NCBI GenBank assembly: GCA_020718785.1 | Contig: DYRK01000007.1 | Location: forward strand, 10,791-27,910 | Reading direction: 5' to 3' | Length of the DNA stretch: 17,120 bases | Source of the DNA: Desulfatirhabdium butyrativorans | GTDB taxonomy: Bacteria; Desulfobacterota; Desulfobacteria; Desulfobacterales; DYRK01 | Shown here: positions 7,017 through 14,762 of the stretch, one piece after another | Numbering within the stretch: position 1 is the first letter of the stretch | How the letters are laid out: the number at the start of each line of letters is the position of its first letter | Program-made: the position numbers and the translations under genes | The notes under the pieces: generated by a model | The model's database searches: none | Told to the model about the DNA's origin: nothing | The model's input: the letters and a program-made list of their open reading frames with translations, nothing else

Positions 7017-7043
7017 TACAAAAATTTATATGGGAGGAAAACT

Positions 7044-8507
7044 GTGCTGAAACTGCAATCCGATTTGAAAGACAAAACCGAAACGCTGGTAATTCCCGTA
7101 TGCGAAGATAAAGACATACATGATGATCCGGCTCTTGTTTCTGTTATTGAAAAAGCAAAGACCGTCAGAAATTTCAAAGGAGAAAAAGATCAGGAGGTGA
7201 TTTTTTACAATGAACCCAAGCTCAACGCTGAACGAGTAATCGTCATGGGACTCGGAAAGGCTGAAAAAGCAGATACCGAAGTCCTCAGAGCCTGTGCGGG
7301 CAACAGTGTGAAAAAATGTATCCGCAAAGAGCCTGCCGAGATAATCATTGCTCTGCCTTCTGAAAAAAAGTTCGGCAAGCCGATGGCAGATATGCTTGAG
7401 GCAATGATGGAAGGGGCATTTCTTGCCAATCACCTGTTTGATAAGTATAAAACCGAAAAAAAACAGACTCCCCTGAAACAGATTGCTTTTCTGGTTCCCT
7501 CTGATGCGAAGAAGAAATTCGCCAAATTGGGATCACGGATATCTGTGATCTGTGAAGGCACAATTCTGGCAAGGGAATGGGTCTGCATTCCTTCCGGCGA
7601 AAAAACTCCGGATCAGCTTGCCGGTCTCATTTCAGAACACGCGGGAAAAGAGAAATTAGACATCACGGTTTTTGATGAAAAGGAATTGAAAGAAAAAGGA
7701 TGCGGCGCTATTTTAGCCGTAGGAGCAGGCAGCGACAGTCCTCCCCGCATGGTTGTGCTGGAATATAAAGCCAAAAATGCCAAAAAGACAATTGCGTTTG
7801 TGGGCAAAGGCATCACCTTTGACTCGGGCGGCATCAATATGAAACCCGGCGGATCTTCAAGGAATATGAAAAATGATATGGCCGGCGCCGCGGCTGTGGC
7901 AGCAGCACTGATTACGGTTGCCCGTCTGAAACCCAAAGTCAATGTCATCGGAATAGCTCCGCTGGTTGAAAATATGCCTTCGGGAAAATCATATCGTCCG
8001 GGCGACATTCTCAAAACCTTTGACGGAAAGACCGTGGAGGTCGGCAATACCGATGCCGAGGGGCGGCTGATACTAATTGATGCCCTGTCCTACGCTGTAA
8101 AAACCTACAAACCCGATGCAGTCATTGATCTTGCAACATTGACCGGAGCCTGTCTCACTGCGCTGGGAGATAAAATCGCAGGACTTTTCTCTCCTGACGA
8201 CAGCCTTGCCGAGGCGATTATGGCTTCGGGTCAGAAAACATTCGAGCGATGCTGGCGTCTGCCGCTGCCCGAAGATTACAAAGAATCGCTCAAAAGCGAG
8301 ATTGCCGATAAGAGCAATGTTGCGGACTTAAACGGCGGCGGAGCAGTCACTGCCGCGCTTTTCCTTTCGGAATTTGTAGGGGAAACCCGGTGGGCGCATC
8401 TTGACATTGCCGGACCTGCTTTCTTCAACAAAGGCAGTGCCTACTGCGGCGCAGGGGGAACAGGCTTCGGAGTCAGGCTGCTCTGCGATGTGCTGGAAAA
8501 ATTATGA
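7044..8507 (+). CDS. pepA: Leucyl aminopeptidase, M17 family (cytosol aminopeptidase)
   Basis: A 487-residue two-metal exopeptidase that removes N-terminal residues from peptides in the cytoplasm. The C-terminal catalytic domain (from about 155) is complete: KGITFDSGG gives metal ligands Lys255 and Asp260, catalytic Lys267 follows in NMKPGG, Asp278 lies in NDMAG, and the family signature NTDAEGRL supplies Asp337, Glu339 and the bicarbonate-site Arg341. This spacing matches E. coli PepA (Lys270, Asp275, Lys282, Asp293, Asp352, Glu354, Arg356) with a constant offset of 15. The N-terminal domain is diverged, as usual. The frame is open to ATG 6990, but GGGAGG at 7032-7037 points to GTG 7044, which I prefer. 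Some PepA proteins also bind DNA; the sequence does not show whether this one does. It probably is a monocistronic unit. Confidence 0.93.
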   Translation: MLKLQSDLKDKTETLVIPVCEDKDIHDDPALVSVIEKAKTVRNFKGEKDQEVIFYNEPKLNAERVIVMGLGKAEKADTEVLRACAGNSVKKCIRKEPAEIIIALPSEKKFGKPMADMLEAMMEGAFLANHLFDKYKTEKKQTPLKQIAFLVPSDAKKKFAKLGSRISVICEGTILAREWVCIPSGEKTPDQLAGLISEHAGKEKLDITVFDEKELKEKGCGAILAVGAGSDSPPRMVVLEYKAKNAKKTIAFVGKGITFDSGGINMKPGGSSRNMKNDMAGAAAVAAALITVARLKPKVNVIGIAPLVENMPSGKSYRPGDILKTFDGKTVEVGNTDAEGRLILIDALSYAVKTYKPDAVIDLATLTGACLTALGDKIAGLFSPDDSLAEAIMASGQKTFERCWRLPLPEDYKESLKSEIADKSNVADLNGGGAVTAALFLSEFVGETRWAHLDIAGPAFFNKGSAYCGAGGTGFGVRLLCDVLEKL

Positions 8508-8524
8508 AAATAGATTTTTTGAAT

Positions 8525-8551
8525 GTAAAGCGGGTTTCAAACCCGCTTTAC
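8525..8551. repeat. Perfect 13-bp-stem hairpin after pepA (first of two)
   Basis: The arms GTAAAGCGGGTTT and AAACCCGCTTTAC are exact inverted repeats around a single C. It begins 18 bases after the pepA stop. No T-run follows on the plus strand, so it is not a textbook terminator, though it would stabilise mRNA ends. Its GGTTT/AAACC core resembles the hairpin at 16218-16238. Confidence 0.8.
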
Positions 8552-8555
8552 TGAA

Positions 8556-8583
8556 GTGTGAAACGTGAAATCACGTTTCACAC
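8556..8583. repeat. Perfect 13-bp-stem hairpin just upstream of the lipoprotein gene (second of two)
   Basis: The arms GTGTGAAACGTGA (8556-8568) and TCACGTTTCACAC (8571-8583) are exact inverted repeats with two bases between. It lies four bases after the first hairpin and 16 bases before the lipoprotein ATG. It could be an operator, a repeated extragenic palindrome, or a structure that controls entry into the downstream operon. Confidence 0.8.
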
Positions 8584-8599
8584 AGACAGGACTGTTGCA

Positions 8600-8821
8600 A
8601 TGAAAAAGATGATTCTGATGGCAATGGCAATAGCTGCGATTATGCTTTCAGGCTGTTCGGGAAACAAAGCCGAAGAACTGTTTGACACGGCAAAGTTGGA
8701 AGAGCTTCAGAACAATCCCAAACATGCCGGACAGTTGTATCAGGAAATTATTGAAAAATACCCTGAAAGCGATTATGCTGAGAAAGCAAAACAGAGATTG
8801 TCTGAACTGGAAAAAAAATAA
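8600..8821 (+). CDS. Small TPR-like lipoprotein
   Basis: A 73-residue protein with a clear lipoprotein signal peptide: MKK, then a hydrophobic run rich in Ala, Ile and Met, and the lipobox LSGC with the lipidated cysteine at residue 19. Serine follows the cysteine, which by the E. coli rule favours the outer membrane. The mature 55 residues contain one tetratricopeptide-like helical hairpin (HAGQLYQEIIEKYPESDYAEKAKQRL), the motif seen in BamD and in periplasmic YbgF/CpoB proteins. It is far too short to be either. I chose ATG 8600 because the upstream in-frame GTG at 8558 lies inside a hairpin arm and would put a charged stretch before the signal peptide. It is first in a tight run: the activase starts 13 bases later. 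Function unknown. Confidence 0.75.
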   Translation: MKKMILMAMAIAAIMLSGCSGNKAEELFDTAKLEELQNNPKHAGQLYQEIIEKYPESDYAEKAKQRLSELEKK

Positions 8822-8834
8822 TTCGGAAACAACG

Positions 8835-11800
8835 ATGAAGAGACAGAAGATGTCAATGAAATACAATTTTGAGCAAAAGAATATTCCTGAAGAGGGTGGG
8901 TTTCACTCACCCGGAAAAGGCATGAAGGTGCTGGGGCTTTGCCTCGGCGCCTCTTCCATATCCGTTGTTCAGGTTGTGACGGAGAACGGCGAGGATGAAA
9001 AAACAGGGCTTAAAACACAGAGTAAGCCCAAAGTGACCGGATATTCGGTTCATCCCCATGAAGGAAATATCAGACAGACCCTGCTTTCGGCACTTGCAGG
9101 TCTTGATGTGAATTCTTTTGACAGAATCGCGGCCACGGGCCGGAGATTCCGCAGATTCGTGAATCTGTCATCTATTCCCGAACCCGAAGCCGTGGAATAC
9201 GCGTACCGCTTTGTCAGACCTCCGGATGTCTCATGCCCGGCAGTAGTTTCAGCAGGGGGCGAGACATTCATGGTTTATGCCTTGGATAGTTCGGGCCGTA
9301 TATCCAATGTTCTGACAGGCAACAAATGTGCATCGGGAACAGGCGAATTCTTCCTTCAGCAGTTGGGCAGAATGAATGTCTCTTTGGAAGAAGCGGCTCT
9401 GTGGGCCGCAACCGAAGAGCCGTACCGTGTATCAGGACGCTGTTCCGTATTCTGCAAGTCAGACTGCACACATGCGACCAACAAAGGAATTCCCAAATCC
9501 AAAGTCACTGCCGGACTTTGCAGGATGATGGCGAACAAAATCCTTGAACTGCTGAAAAAAGTGGATCGCCGCAATATTATGATCACCGGCGGAACCGCTC
9601 ATAACCGGATGATGATCGCTTATCTGAGACAGGAAATTCCCGGTCTGATCGTTCCTGAAGAAGCACCGTATTTTGAGGCACTGGGAACCGCGCTCTGGTC
9701 ACTGGAACATGAAACTGCTCCTTTGTCGCAGATATCGCCGGAACATCTGTTCAAATCCGAAATAGCTTCCTTCAATACGCTTCCGCGTCTTGAGGATTTT
9801 GAAAAAGCAGTGGAATTCAAAAGCATCGAGAGAGACAATATCCGTCAGGGAGATATTTGTATTCTGGGGCTGGATGTCGGCTCTACTACTACCAAAGCTG
9901 TTCTCATGCGGAAAGCCGACAATGCTTTGCTCGCGTCGGTCTATCTGCGGACAAACGGCGATCCCGTAGGTGCTTCGAGGGATTGCTACCGGGCGATTCT
10001 GCGTCAGGTGAATCCTGATCCGTCATTTTTTAAAATAACAGGACTGGGCGTATGCGGATCGGGGCGGCAGATTGCCGGGCTTCATGCGCTTACTGACGGC
10101 GTGATCAACGAGATCATTGCTCATGCAGCGGCCGCGGTACATTTTGATCCTCAGGTGGATACTATTTTCGAAATCGGGGGACAGGACGCCAAATATACCT
10201 ACATAACCAACGGAGTCCCGTCGGATTACGCCATGAACGAAGCCTGTTCCGCGGGAACCGGCTCTTTTCTGGAAGAGTCCGCCAGCGAAACGCTGGGAGT
10301 GGCAATGAACGATATTGCGGATACAGCCGTGAAGGGAAAATATCCGCCCAACTTCAACGACCAGTGTGCGGCTTTTATCACTTCCGATATTAAAAACGCT
10401 ATTCACGAAGGATTGGCTCATAATGACATAGTTGCCGGGCTTGTGTATTCGATTTGCATGAACTATGCCAACCGGGTCAAAGGCAACCGGCCCGTGGGCG
10501 TTAAGGTGTTCATGCAGGGCGGAGTCTGCTACAACCGGGCGGTTCCGCTGGCTATGGCATCGCTGACAGGCAAACCCATTATTGTTCCGCCGGAGCCGGG
10601 TCTGATGGGAGCTTACGGGGTCGCGCTCGAAGTCAAAAAACGGATTGACACCGGACTGATGGCGGAGAAGTACTACAGCCTGCAAACTCTGGCAGACCGT
10701 GAGGTGAAATACGGAAAAAGCTTCACCTGCAAGGGCGGAAAAGAGAAATGCGACCGGCAGTGCAGAATTTCCATGATCGGGGTGGAAGGGAAAAACTATC
10801 CTTTCGGCGGGGCATGCAACCGATACTACAATATGCGTTACGATATCAGCTATGATGTCTCCAAACTTGATCTGATACGCATCCGGCAATATCTGATATT
10901 TGAAAAATACGGCGTAAAGCCGGAAAACAGAAATCGGAAAAGCGTGGGGATCAACCGGAGTTTTTTAGTCAACACCTTCTATCCCCTGTATTCGAACTTT
11001 TTTGAGGAACTCGGATTTGACATTGTCATACCTGATGTCTCATCTCAGGAAGGCATTGACCGCCGGGGTTCTGCCTTCTGCTATCCTGCGGAACTGGCGC
11101 ACGGCTTCTTTTACTCTCTGCTCAGGACACCGCCGGACTTTATTTTTCTGCCTCATTTCAAATCGGTTCCTGTCAAAAACGGATACTCGAGCGCGCAGGT
11201 CTGCCCTTTTGTTCAGGGCGAGACATTTTATCTGCAGACAACATTTCGCGAGGAACTGAACAGACTGAAGAAGGAGAAGGGAATACAGGTGCTTGCTCCC
11301 TTGCTGGATATGACAAAAGGGCTTGAAACTGCCCGCAATCCGCTCATTGAAACAGCGGCTGAAATGGGAGTAAACAGAAAAGAGGCTGAAGCGGCTTTTG
11401 AAAAAGCCTTGAATCGGCAGACCGAGTGTCTCGCGGAAATGAGAGAGATAGGAAAACAGTTTCTGGAAAAATTGGAAGCAGAGCCGGATAAATCTGCCGC
11501 CGTGATATTTGCCAGGCCCTATAACGGCTTTGTGGGAGAAGCCCATGCGGGCATTCCGCACAAGCTTGCCTCACGGGGGGTTCCGGTAATTCCTTTTGAT
11601 TTTCTTCCGCTGGATGATGAAAAGATGAAACGGCACATGTACTGGGGAATGGGGCAGATACTGACCAAGGCGGCAAGAATCGTGGAAAGACATCCCCAGC
11701 TTTTCGGAACCTATATCACCAATTTCTCATGCGGACCCGATTCTTTTCTTATCGGCTATTTCCGGGATATTATGGGGCGTAAACCCTCTCTGACCCTTGA

Positions 11801-13274
11801 ATTGGACAGCCATACCGCGGACGCGGGTCTCGAAACGCGGATAGAGGCATTTCTCGATATTGTGAAAGCCTATCGTCAGATTGTGTCTGAGAAACAGATT
11901 GTCCCGAAAAAACGGTCGTTTATACCTGCCCGTACCTTTACGGAAAAGGGAATTCCCAAAGTCGTGACGTCTCAGGGTGAAGTCATGCCTTTTACTGATC
12001 CCAGGGTGACGTTCCTGATTCCGTCCATGGGCAAAAAAACTTCGGAAGCAGTGGCTGCCGCTTTCCGCTCACAGGGTCTGAGGGCCAAAGCTTCTCCGAC
12101 CGCAAGCGAGGCATTGCTGAAACTGGGGCGGGCAAATACCTCCTGCAAGGAATGTCTTCCGCTGATTCTCACAACAGGATCACTTCTCGGTTATCTCGGC
12201 AACGGCAGGCGGTCAGATGAAGTGGTGGTTTATTTCATGGCTACCGCGTCCGGTCCCTGCCGCTTCGGTCAGTACTATATCTTCATGGAAGATATGATTA
12301 AAAAGCAGGAGATAAAAAATGTGGCAATGTTCTCCCTGACATCCGAAAATTCATATTCCGGGCTGGGAAATAATTTTCATCAGCGCGCATGGTGGGCATT
12401 TGTGATAGCCGATGTTATGGAAGACATACGGTCCATGATATTGGCAGATGCCGAGGACACCGGATCAGCCATAAAGATATTCGATGAAGAATGGAGCCGG
12501 ATTATCTTCGAACTGGAATACGGGGATTTCTCAGGATTGGAGCAGCAGGTCACAGCCACAGCGGAACGCTTCAGCGCTATTCCCATGAAACGCCCGCCCG
12601 AAGAAGTTCCGACCGTGTTTCTTGCCGGAGAAATTTTTGTCAGGCGGGATGCCCTGTCCCGCCAATATATCACGGAACAGCTTGCAGAAAAAGGCTTTGC
12701 CACGGTCTGCTCCCCTGTTGCCGAATGGATACACTATTCCGATTATCTGCTGGAAAAAGGGCTTGTGGATTACACAATGAAAGGGCTGGAAAAGCTGGGT
12801 TTCATTCTGAAGAAAAAAATTATGAGCCGTTCCGAAAAACGTCTGAAAACCGCGTTGTCCCGTTCAAATCTGGTTCATGCAGAACCGCTGGATATCAAAG
12901 GCATCATTGACAAAGGCAGCCGTTATATCTCTCCCAATCTTGCCGGGGAAGCCATTCTCACGGTGGGAAGTTCCCTGAGCGAAGTGGCATCCGGTACCTG
13001 CGGTGCGATTGCCATCGGTCCATTCGGATGTATGCCCAACCGCATGGCAGAAGCGGTTTTGAACGAAGTCATGAATCGGGAAGATAAGCTGGCAGCCGAT
13101 CCGGAAAATCAGAAGCTCAGGGCGGTACTCACGGATATCGAAGACCTGCCTTTTCTGGCTATTGAAAGCGACGGATCGCCGTTCCCTCAGGTTATCAACG
13201 CAAAGCTCGAAACTTTCTGCCTTAGAGCGGAACGTCTTCACCGGCGGATGATGGAAGTGAGAAATGAGAAGTGA
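8835..13274 (+). CDS. Giant fused CoA-enzyme activase / 2-hydroxyacyl-CoA dehydratase-like protein
   Basis: A 1479-residue cytoplasmic protein of the BadF/BadG/BcrA/BcrD-HgdC activase group. It has two ASKHA ATPase domains: the first (about 30-330) opens with LGLCLGASSIS and has Cys165 (NKCASGTGEF) and Cys203; the second (343-625) opens with LGLDVGSTTTKAV and has Cys471 (NEACSAGTGSF) and Cys511. The pair spacing of 38-40 residues matches the cysteines that hold the shared [4Fe-4S] cluster in HgdC. Next come a cysteine cluster (632, 639, 643, 661), a DUF2229-like region (about 704-930, SVGINRSFLVNTFYPLY), and an HgdB/double-cubane-like part with Cys1104, Cys1107, Cys1142 (GPCRFGQY), Cys1389 and Cys1399. 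By family knowledge, ATP hydrolysis would drive one-electron transfer to a low-potential cluster; the substrate is unknown. ATGs at 8850, 8856 and 8922 are alternative starts; none has a strong ribosome site. Confidence 0.88.
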   Translation: MKRQKMSMKYNFEQKNIPEEGGFHSPGKGMKVLGLCLGASSISVVQVVTENGEDEKTGLKTQSKPKVTGYSVHPHEGNIRQTLLSALAGLDVNSFDRIAATGRRFRRFVNLSSIPEPEAVEYAYRFVRPPDVSCPAVVSAGGETFMVYALDSSGRISNVLTGNKCASGTGEFFLQQLGRMNVSLEEAALWAATEEPYRVSGRCSVFCKSDCTHATNKGIPKSKVTAGLCRMMANKILELLKKVDRRNIMITGGTAHNRMMIAYLRQEIPGLIVPEEAPYFEALGTALWSLEHETAPLSQISPEHLFKSEIASFNTLPRLEDFEKAVEFKSIERDNIRQGDICILGLDVGSTTTKAVLMRKADNALLASVYLRTNGDPVGASRDCYRAILRQVNPDPSFFKITGLGVCGSGRQIAGLHALTDGVINEIIAHAAAAVHFDPQVDTIFEIGGQDAKYTYITNGVPSDYAMNEACSAGTGSFLEESASETLGVAMNDIADTAVKGKYPPNFNDQCAAFITSDIKNAIHEGLAHNDIVAGLVYSICMNYANRVKGNRPVGVKVFMQGGVCYNRAVPLAMASLTGKPIIVPPEPGLMGAYGVALEVKKRIDTGLMAEKYYSLQTLADREVKYGKSFTCKGGKEKCDRQCRISMIGVEGKNYPFGGACNRYYNMRYDISYDVSKLDLIRIRQYLIFEKYGVKPENRNRKSVGINRSFLVNTFYPLYSNFFEELGFDIVIPDVSSQEGIDRRGSAFCYPAELAHGFFYSLLRTPPDFIFLPHFKSVPVKNGYSSAQVCPFVQGETFYLQTTFREELNRLKKEKGIQVLAPLLDMTKGLETARNPLIETAAEMGVNRKEAEAAFEKALNRQTECLAEMREIGKQFLEKLEAEPDKSAAVIFARPYNGFVGEAHAGIPHKLASRGVPVIPFDFLPLDDEKMKRHMYWGMGQILTKAARIVERHPQLFGTYITNFSCGPDSFLIGYFRDIMGRKPSLTLELDSHTADAGLETRIEAFLDIVKAYRQIVSEKQIVPKKRSFIPARTFTEKGIPKVVTSQGEVMPFTDPRVTFLIPSMGKKTSEAVAAAFRSQGLRAKASPTASEALLKLGRANTSCKECLPLILTTGSLLGYLGNGRRSDEVVVYFMATASGPCRFGQYYIFMEDMIKKQEIKNVAMFSLTSENSYSGLGNNFHQRAWWAFVIADVMEDIRSMILADAEDTGSAIKIFDEEWSRIIFELEYGDFSGLEQQVTATAERFSAIPMKRPPEEVPTVFLAGEIFVRRDALSRQYITEQLAEKGFATVCSPVAEWIHYSDYLLEKGLVDYTMKGLEKLGFILKKKIMSRSEKRLKTALSRSNLVHAEPLDIKGIIDKGSRYISPNLAGEAILTVGSSLSEVASGTCGAIAIGPFGCMPNRMAEAVLNEVMNREDKLAADPENQKLRAVLTDIEDLPFLAIESDGSPFPQVINAKLETFCLRAERLHRRMMEVRNEK

Positions 13275-13284
13275 GAAATCAGAA
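13257..13284 (+). repeat. Four degenerate heptamers (RTSAGAA) across the activase stop codon
   Basis: GTGAGAA, ATGAGAA, GTGAGAA and ATCAGAA follow head to tail. The third unit contains the activase stop (TGA 13272-13274). Three of the units contain TGA, and the 7-base period moves it through the reading frames. The run stops just before the next gene's ribosome site. It resembles the heptamers at 15365-15431. Confidence 0.65.
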
Positions 13285-13296
13285 AGGAAGTAACTT

Positions 13297-13875
13297 ATGG
13301 CAAAATGTCATTCATGTGATTCAAGAAAAGGCAAAAGGAACTGTCCCGCGCTGGGGGGGCTTGTGTGCAGCCAGTGCTGCGGAACCAAAAGAGAAAAAGA
13401 AATCGCCTGTCCTGATGACTGTTTTTATCTCGGGACATCGAAGAAATATTTTGCGGAACGGCAGGAATCCGAGAAGATATCCAACTTCGAGCGGGAACTG
13501 AAATCGGTGCAGGGCGATGAGGACAGTTATCTGGATATACTTCAGAACATCGAGTCCGGCATTCATACTCTCTATAAAGAGAAAGGAGATATTACAGACA
13601 GGGATGTGGAAACCGCGCTTGAATATTTCATCGAAATGGGAAAAGCCCGGTTTGATCTGCCCTCAAAATTTCTCACAGAACTGCCGCAGAATGTTCAGGC
13701 AATTGCAGATAGCGTGGAAAGTATTCTCAGCCTCAGAGAATCGCTTTCCGGAAAACAGGAAGATGTGATGACCAAGCTCAAGTGCATCTGGCGGATTCTG
13801 GATTCTGTCAAGACCCATTTTGACCCGAAAGACCCTTGCAGCTATCTGGAATTTGCGGGGCAGTTCCTGAAGTGA
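13297..13875 (+). CDS. Cysteine-rich zinc-ribbon protein, unknown function
   Basis: A 192-residue protein. The first 42 residues hold eight cysteines (4, 7, 16, 24, 27, 28, 38, 42) in the order C-x2-C-x8-C-x7-C-x2-CC-x9-C-x3-C, enough for two tetrahedral zinc sites or an iron-sulfur site. Between them lies the basic GLVCSQCCGTKREKE. The rest (about 50-192) looks entirely helical and acidic, without a recognisable catalytic motif. AAGGAAG before the ATG at 13297 supports the start, which lies 22 bases after the activase stop, so the two are probably co-transcribed. The metal-binding head plus helical body suggests an adaptor or nucleic-acid-binding protein. I recall similar uncharacterised zinc-finger proteins in other bacteria but no named family. 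Confidence 0.75.
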   Translation: MAKCHSCDSRKGKRNCPALGGLVCSQCCGTKREKEIACPDDCFYLGTSKKYFAERQESEKISNFERELKSVQGDEDSYLDILQNIESGIHTLYKEKGDITDRDVETALEYFIEMGKARFDLPSKFLTELPQNVQAIADSVESILSLRESLSGKQEDVMTKLKCIWRILDSVKTHFDPKDPCSYLEFAGQFLK

Positions 13876-13965
13876 ATGAAAAGCATAACCATCCGATCCG
13901 GCGGACTCGTAAGCTCGCCGCTGATTTTGATGCTGGACGGACAGAGCGGTCCGACCGGAAAAACG

Positions 13966-13996
13966 GAGCGGATATCCCCTGCCGGGGATACCGCTC
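13966..13996 (-). terminator. Intrinsic terminator of the TerD cluster
   Basis: On the minus strand, GAGCGGTATCCCC, the loop GGCA and GGGGATATCCGCTC form a 13-bp stem with one bulged base, followed closely by a run of five T. It lies about 80 bases after the last TerD stop codon (14074). The interval 13876-14073 between the convergent genes otherwise holds only another small hairpin (CGGAC/GTCCG, near 13940). Confidence 0.7.
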
Positions 13997-14073
13997 ATCT
14001 TCATGTCAGCCTCCTTACCGACTCGGGCAAATACTGTAAGGAAATACTGATGATCTCCTTATCGGATACGCCT

Positions 14074-14643
14074 TTATTTATAGGTCTTGATAATCTCTTC
14101 CAAAGAAGCTGCCTTGCTCCCCTGACCGATTGCCGCAAATTTCCATTCCTCATTATGACGATAGATTTCAGCGACAATCAGAGAAGTCTGTCCCGCATAA
14201 TCTTCTGTGAGACTGAAACGCGCCATTTCATTATTGTCCGCCATATTCACAATCCGTATGAACGCGTTTTTTATCATTCCGAAATGCTGGTTACGCTTCA
14301 CGCAGTTGTAAATATTTGCAGCAAAGACAAGCTTTCGGATATTCTGAGGAACAAGGGGGAGATTCACAACAATCTGCTCGTCATCTCCCTCGCCTTTGCC
14401 GGTAAGGTTGTCGCCTTTGTGAACCACGCTGCCGCATTTGCTGGACAAATTTCCGAAATAAACGACATTCTTTATTCCTTCCAATTTATTTTCCGCGTTC
14501 AGCATCAATACGGAAGTGTCACAGTCTACCTGCGCGGAGCCTTCTTTGACCGGGTCCCATCCCAGTCCAGTCATCATTTTCGATAATCCCGCGCCTTCTT
14601 TGGATAAGCTTATCCGCTGTCCTTTTTGCAGGCTGATACCCAT
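14074..14643 (-). CDS. TerD-family protein 1 (calcium-binding stress-domain protein)
   Basis: A 189-residue TerD-domain protein. The family forms calcium-stabilised beta-sandwiches linked to tellurite, phage and oxidative stress phenotypes; the biochemical role is unsettled. The domain opens with MGISLQKGQRISLSKEGAGL and MTGLGWDP. The acidic loops are largely kept: VDCDTSVLMLN, GDNLTGKGEGDDEQ and LTEDYAGQTSLIVAEIYRH. The C-terminus differs from its neighbours: after AAIGQGS the usual glycine-rich GGL..LC segment is replaced by KAASLEEIIKTYK. GGAG lies eight bases before ATG 14643. It is the last gene of the minus-strand cluster, with a terminator after it. The 119-base gap to the upstream terD gene holds an inverted-repeat element. 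Confidence 0.9.
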   Translation of the reverse strand: MGISLQKGQRISLSKEGAGLSKMMTGLGWDPVKEGSAQVDCDTSVLMLNAENKLEGIKNVVYFGNLSSKCGSVVHKGDNLTGKGEGDDEQIVVNLPLVPQNIRKLVFAANIYNCVKRNQHFGMIKNAFIRIVNMADNNEMARFSLTEDYAGQTSLIVAEIYRHNEEWKFAAIGQGSKAASLEEIIKTYK

Positions 14644-14660
14644 AGTATTTCTCCTGTTTT

Positions 14661-14745
14661 ATTCCGGAGTGCCAAAATGCCGATTTTATAAGATGGGTTT
14701 GGCTTTGTGGCTTTGTGCTAAAATTTCATTTTAGCACTCCGGAAT
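14661..14745. repeat. 85-bp element with 19-bp terminal inverted repeats between two terD genes
   Basis: ATTCCGGAGTGCCAAAATG (14661-14679) and CATTTTAGCACTCCGGAAT (14727-14745) are inverted repeats with one mismatch in 19. The right end also forms a compact hairpin with an internal copy: GTGCTAAAAT (14715-14724), a 3-base loop, and ATTTTAGCAC (14728-14737). There is no coding capacity. The arrangement is that of a miniature mobile element or a long palindromic extragenic repeat. Confidence 0.75.
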
Positions 14746-14762
14746 GTCCTGTGTTGTTTGTC

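Noticed and set aside
6990..7043. Upstream ATG start for the aminopeptidase adding 18 residues
   Set aside because: The added residues overlap the probable promoter and have no ribosome site, whereas GGGAGG precedes the GTG at 7044.
8525..8551. Intrinsic terminator of pepA
   Set aside because: The stem is strong but no T-run follows it on the plus strand, so I list it as a repeat or hairpin only.
10023..10889. Minus-strand ORF of 288 codons inside the activase gene
   Set aside because: It is antisense to conserved ASKHA motifs in the plus strand. Its translation is His/Pro-rich with no domain, as expected of a shadow frame.
13876..14586. Plus-strand ORF of 236 codons beginning right after the zinc-ribbon stop
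   Set aside because: Most of it lies antisense to TerD 1, and its 5' part covers the terminator hairpin. It has no ribosome site and no recognisable domain.
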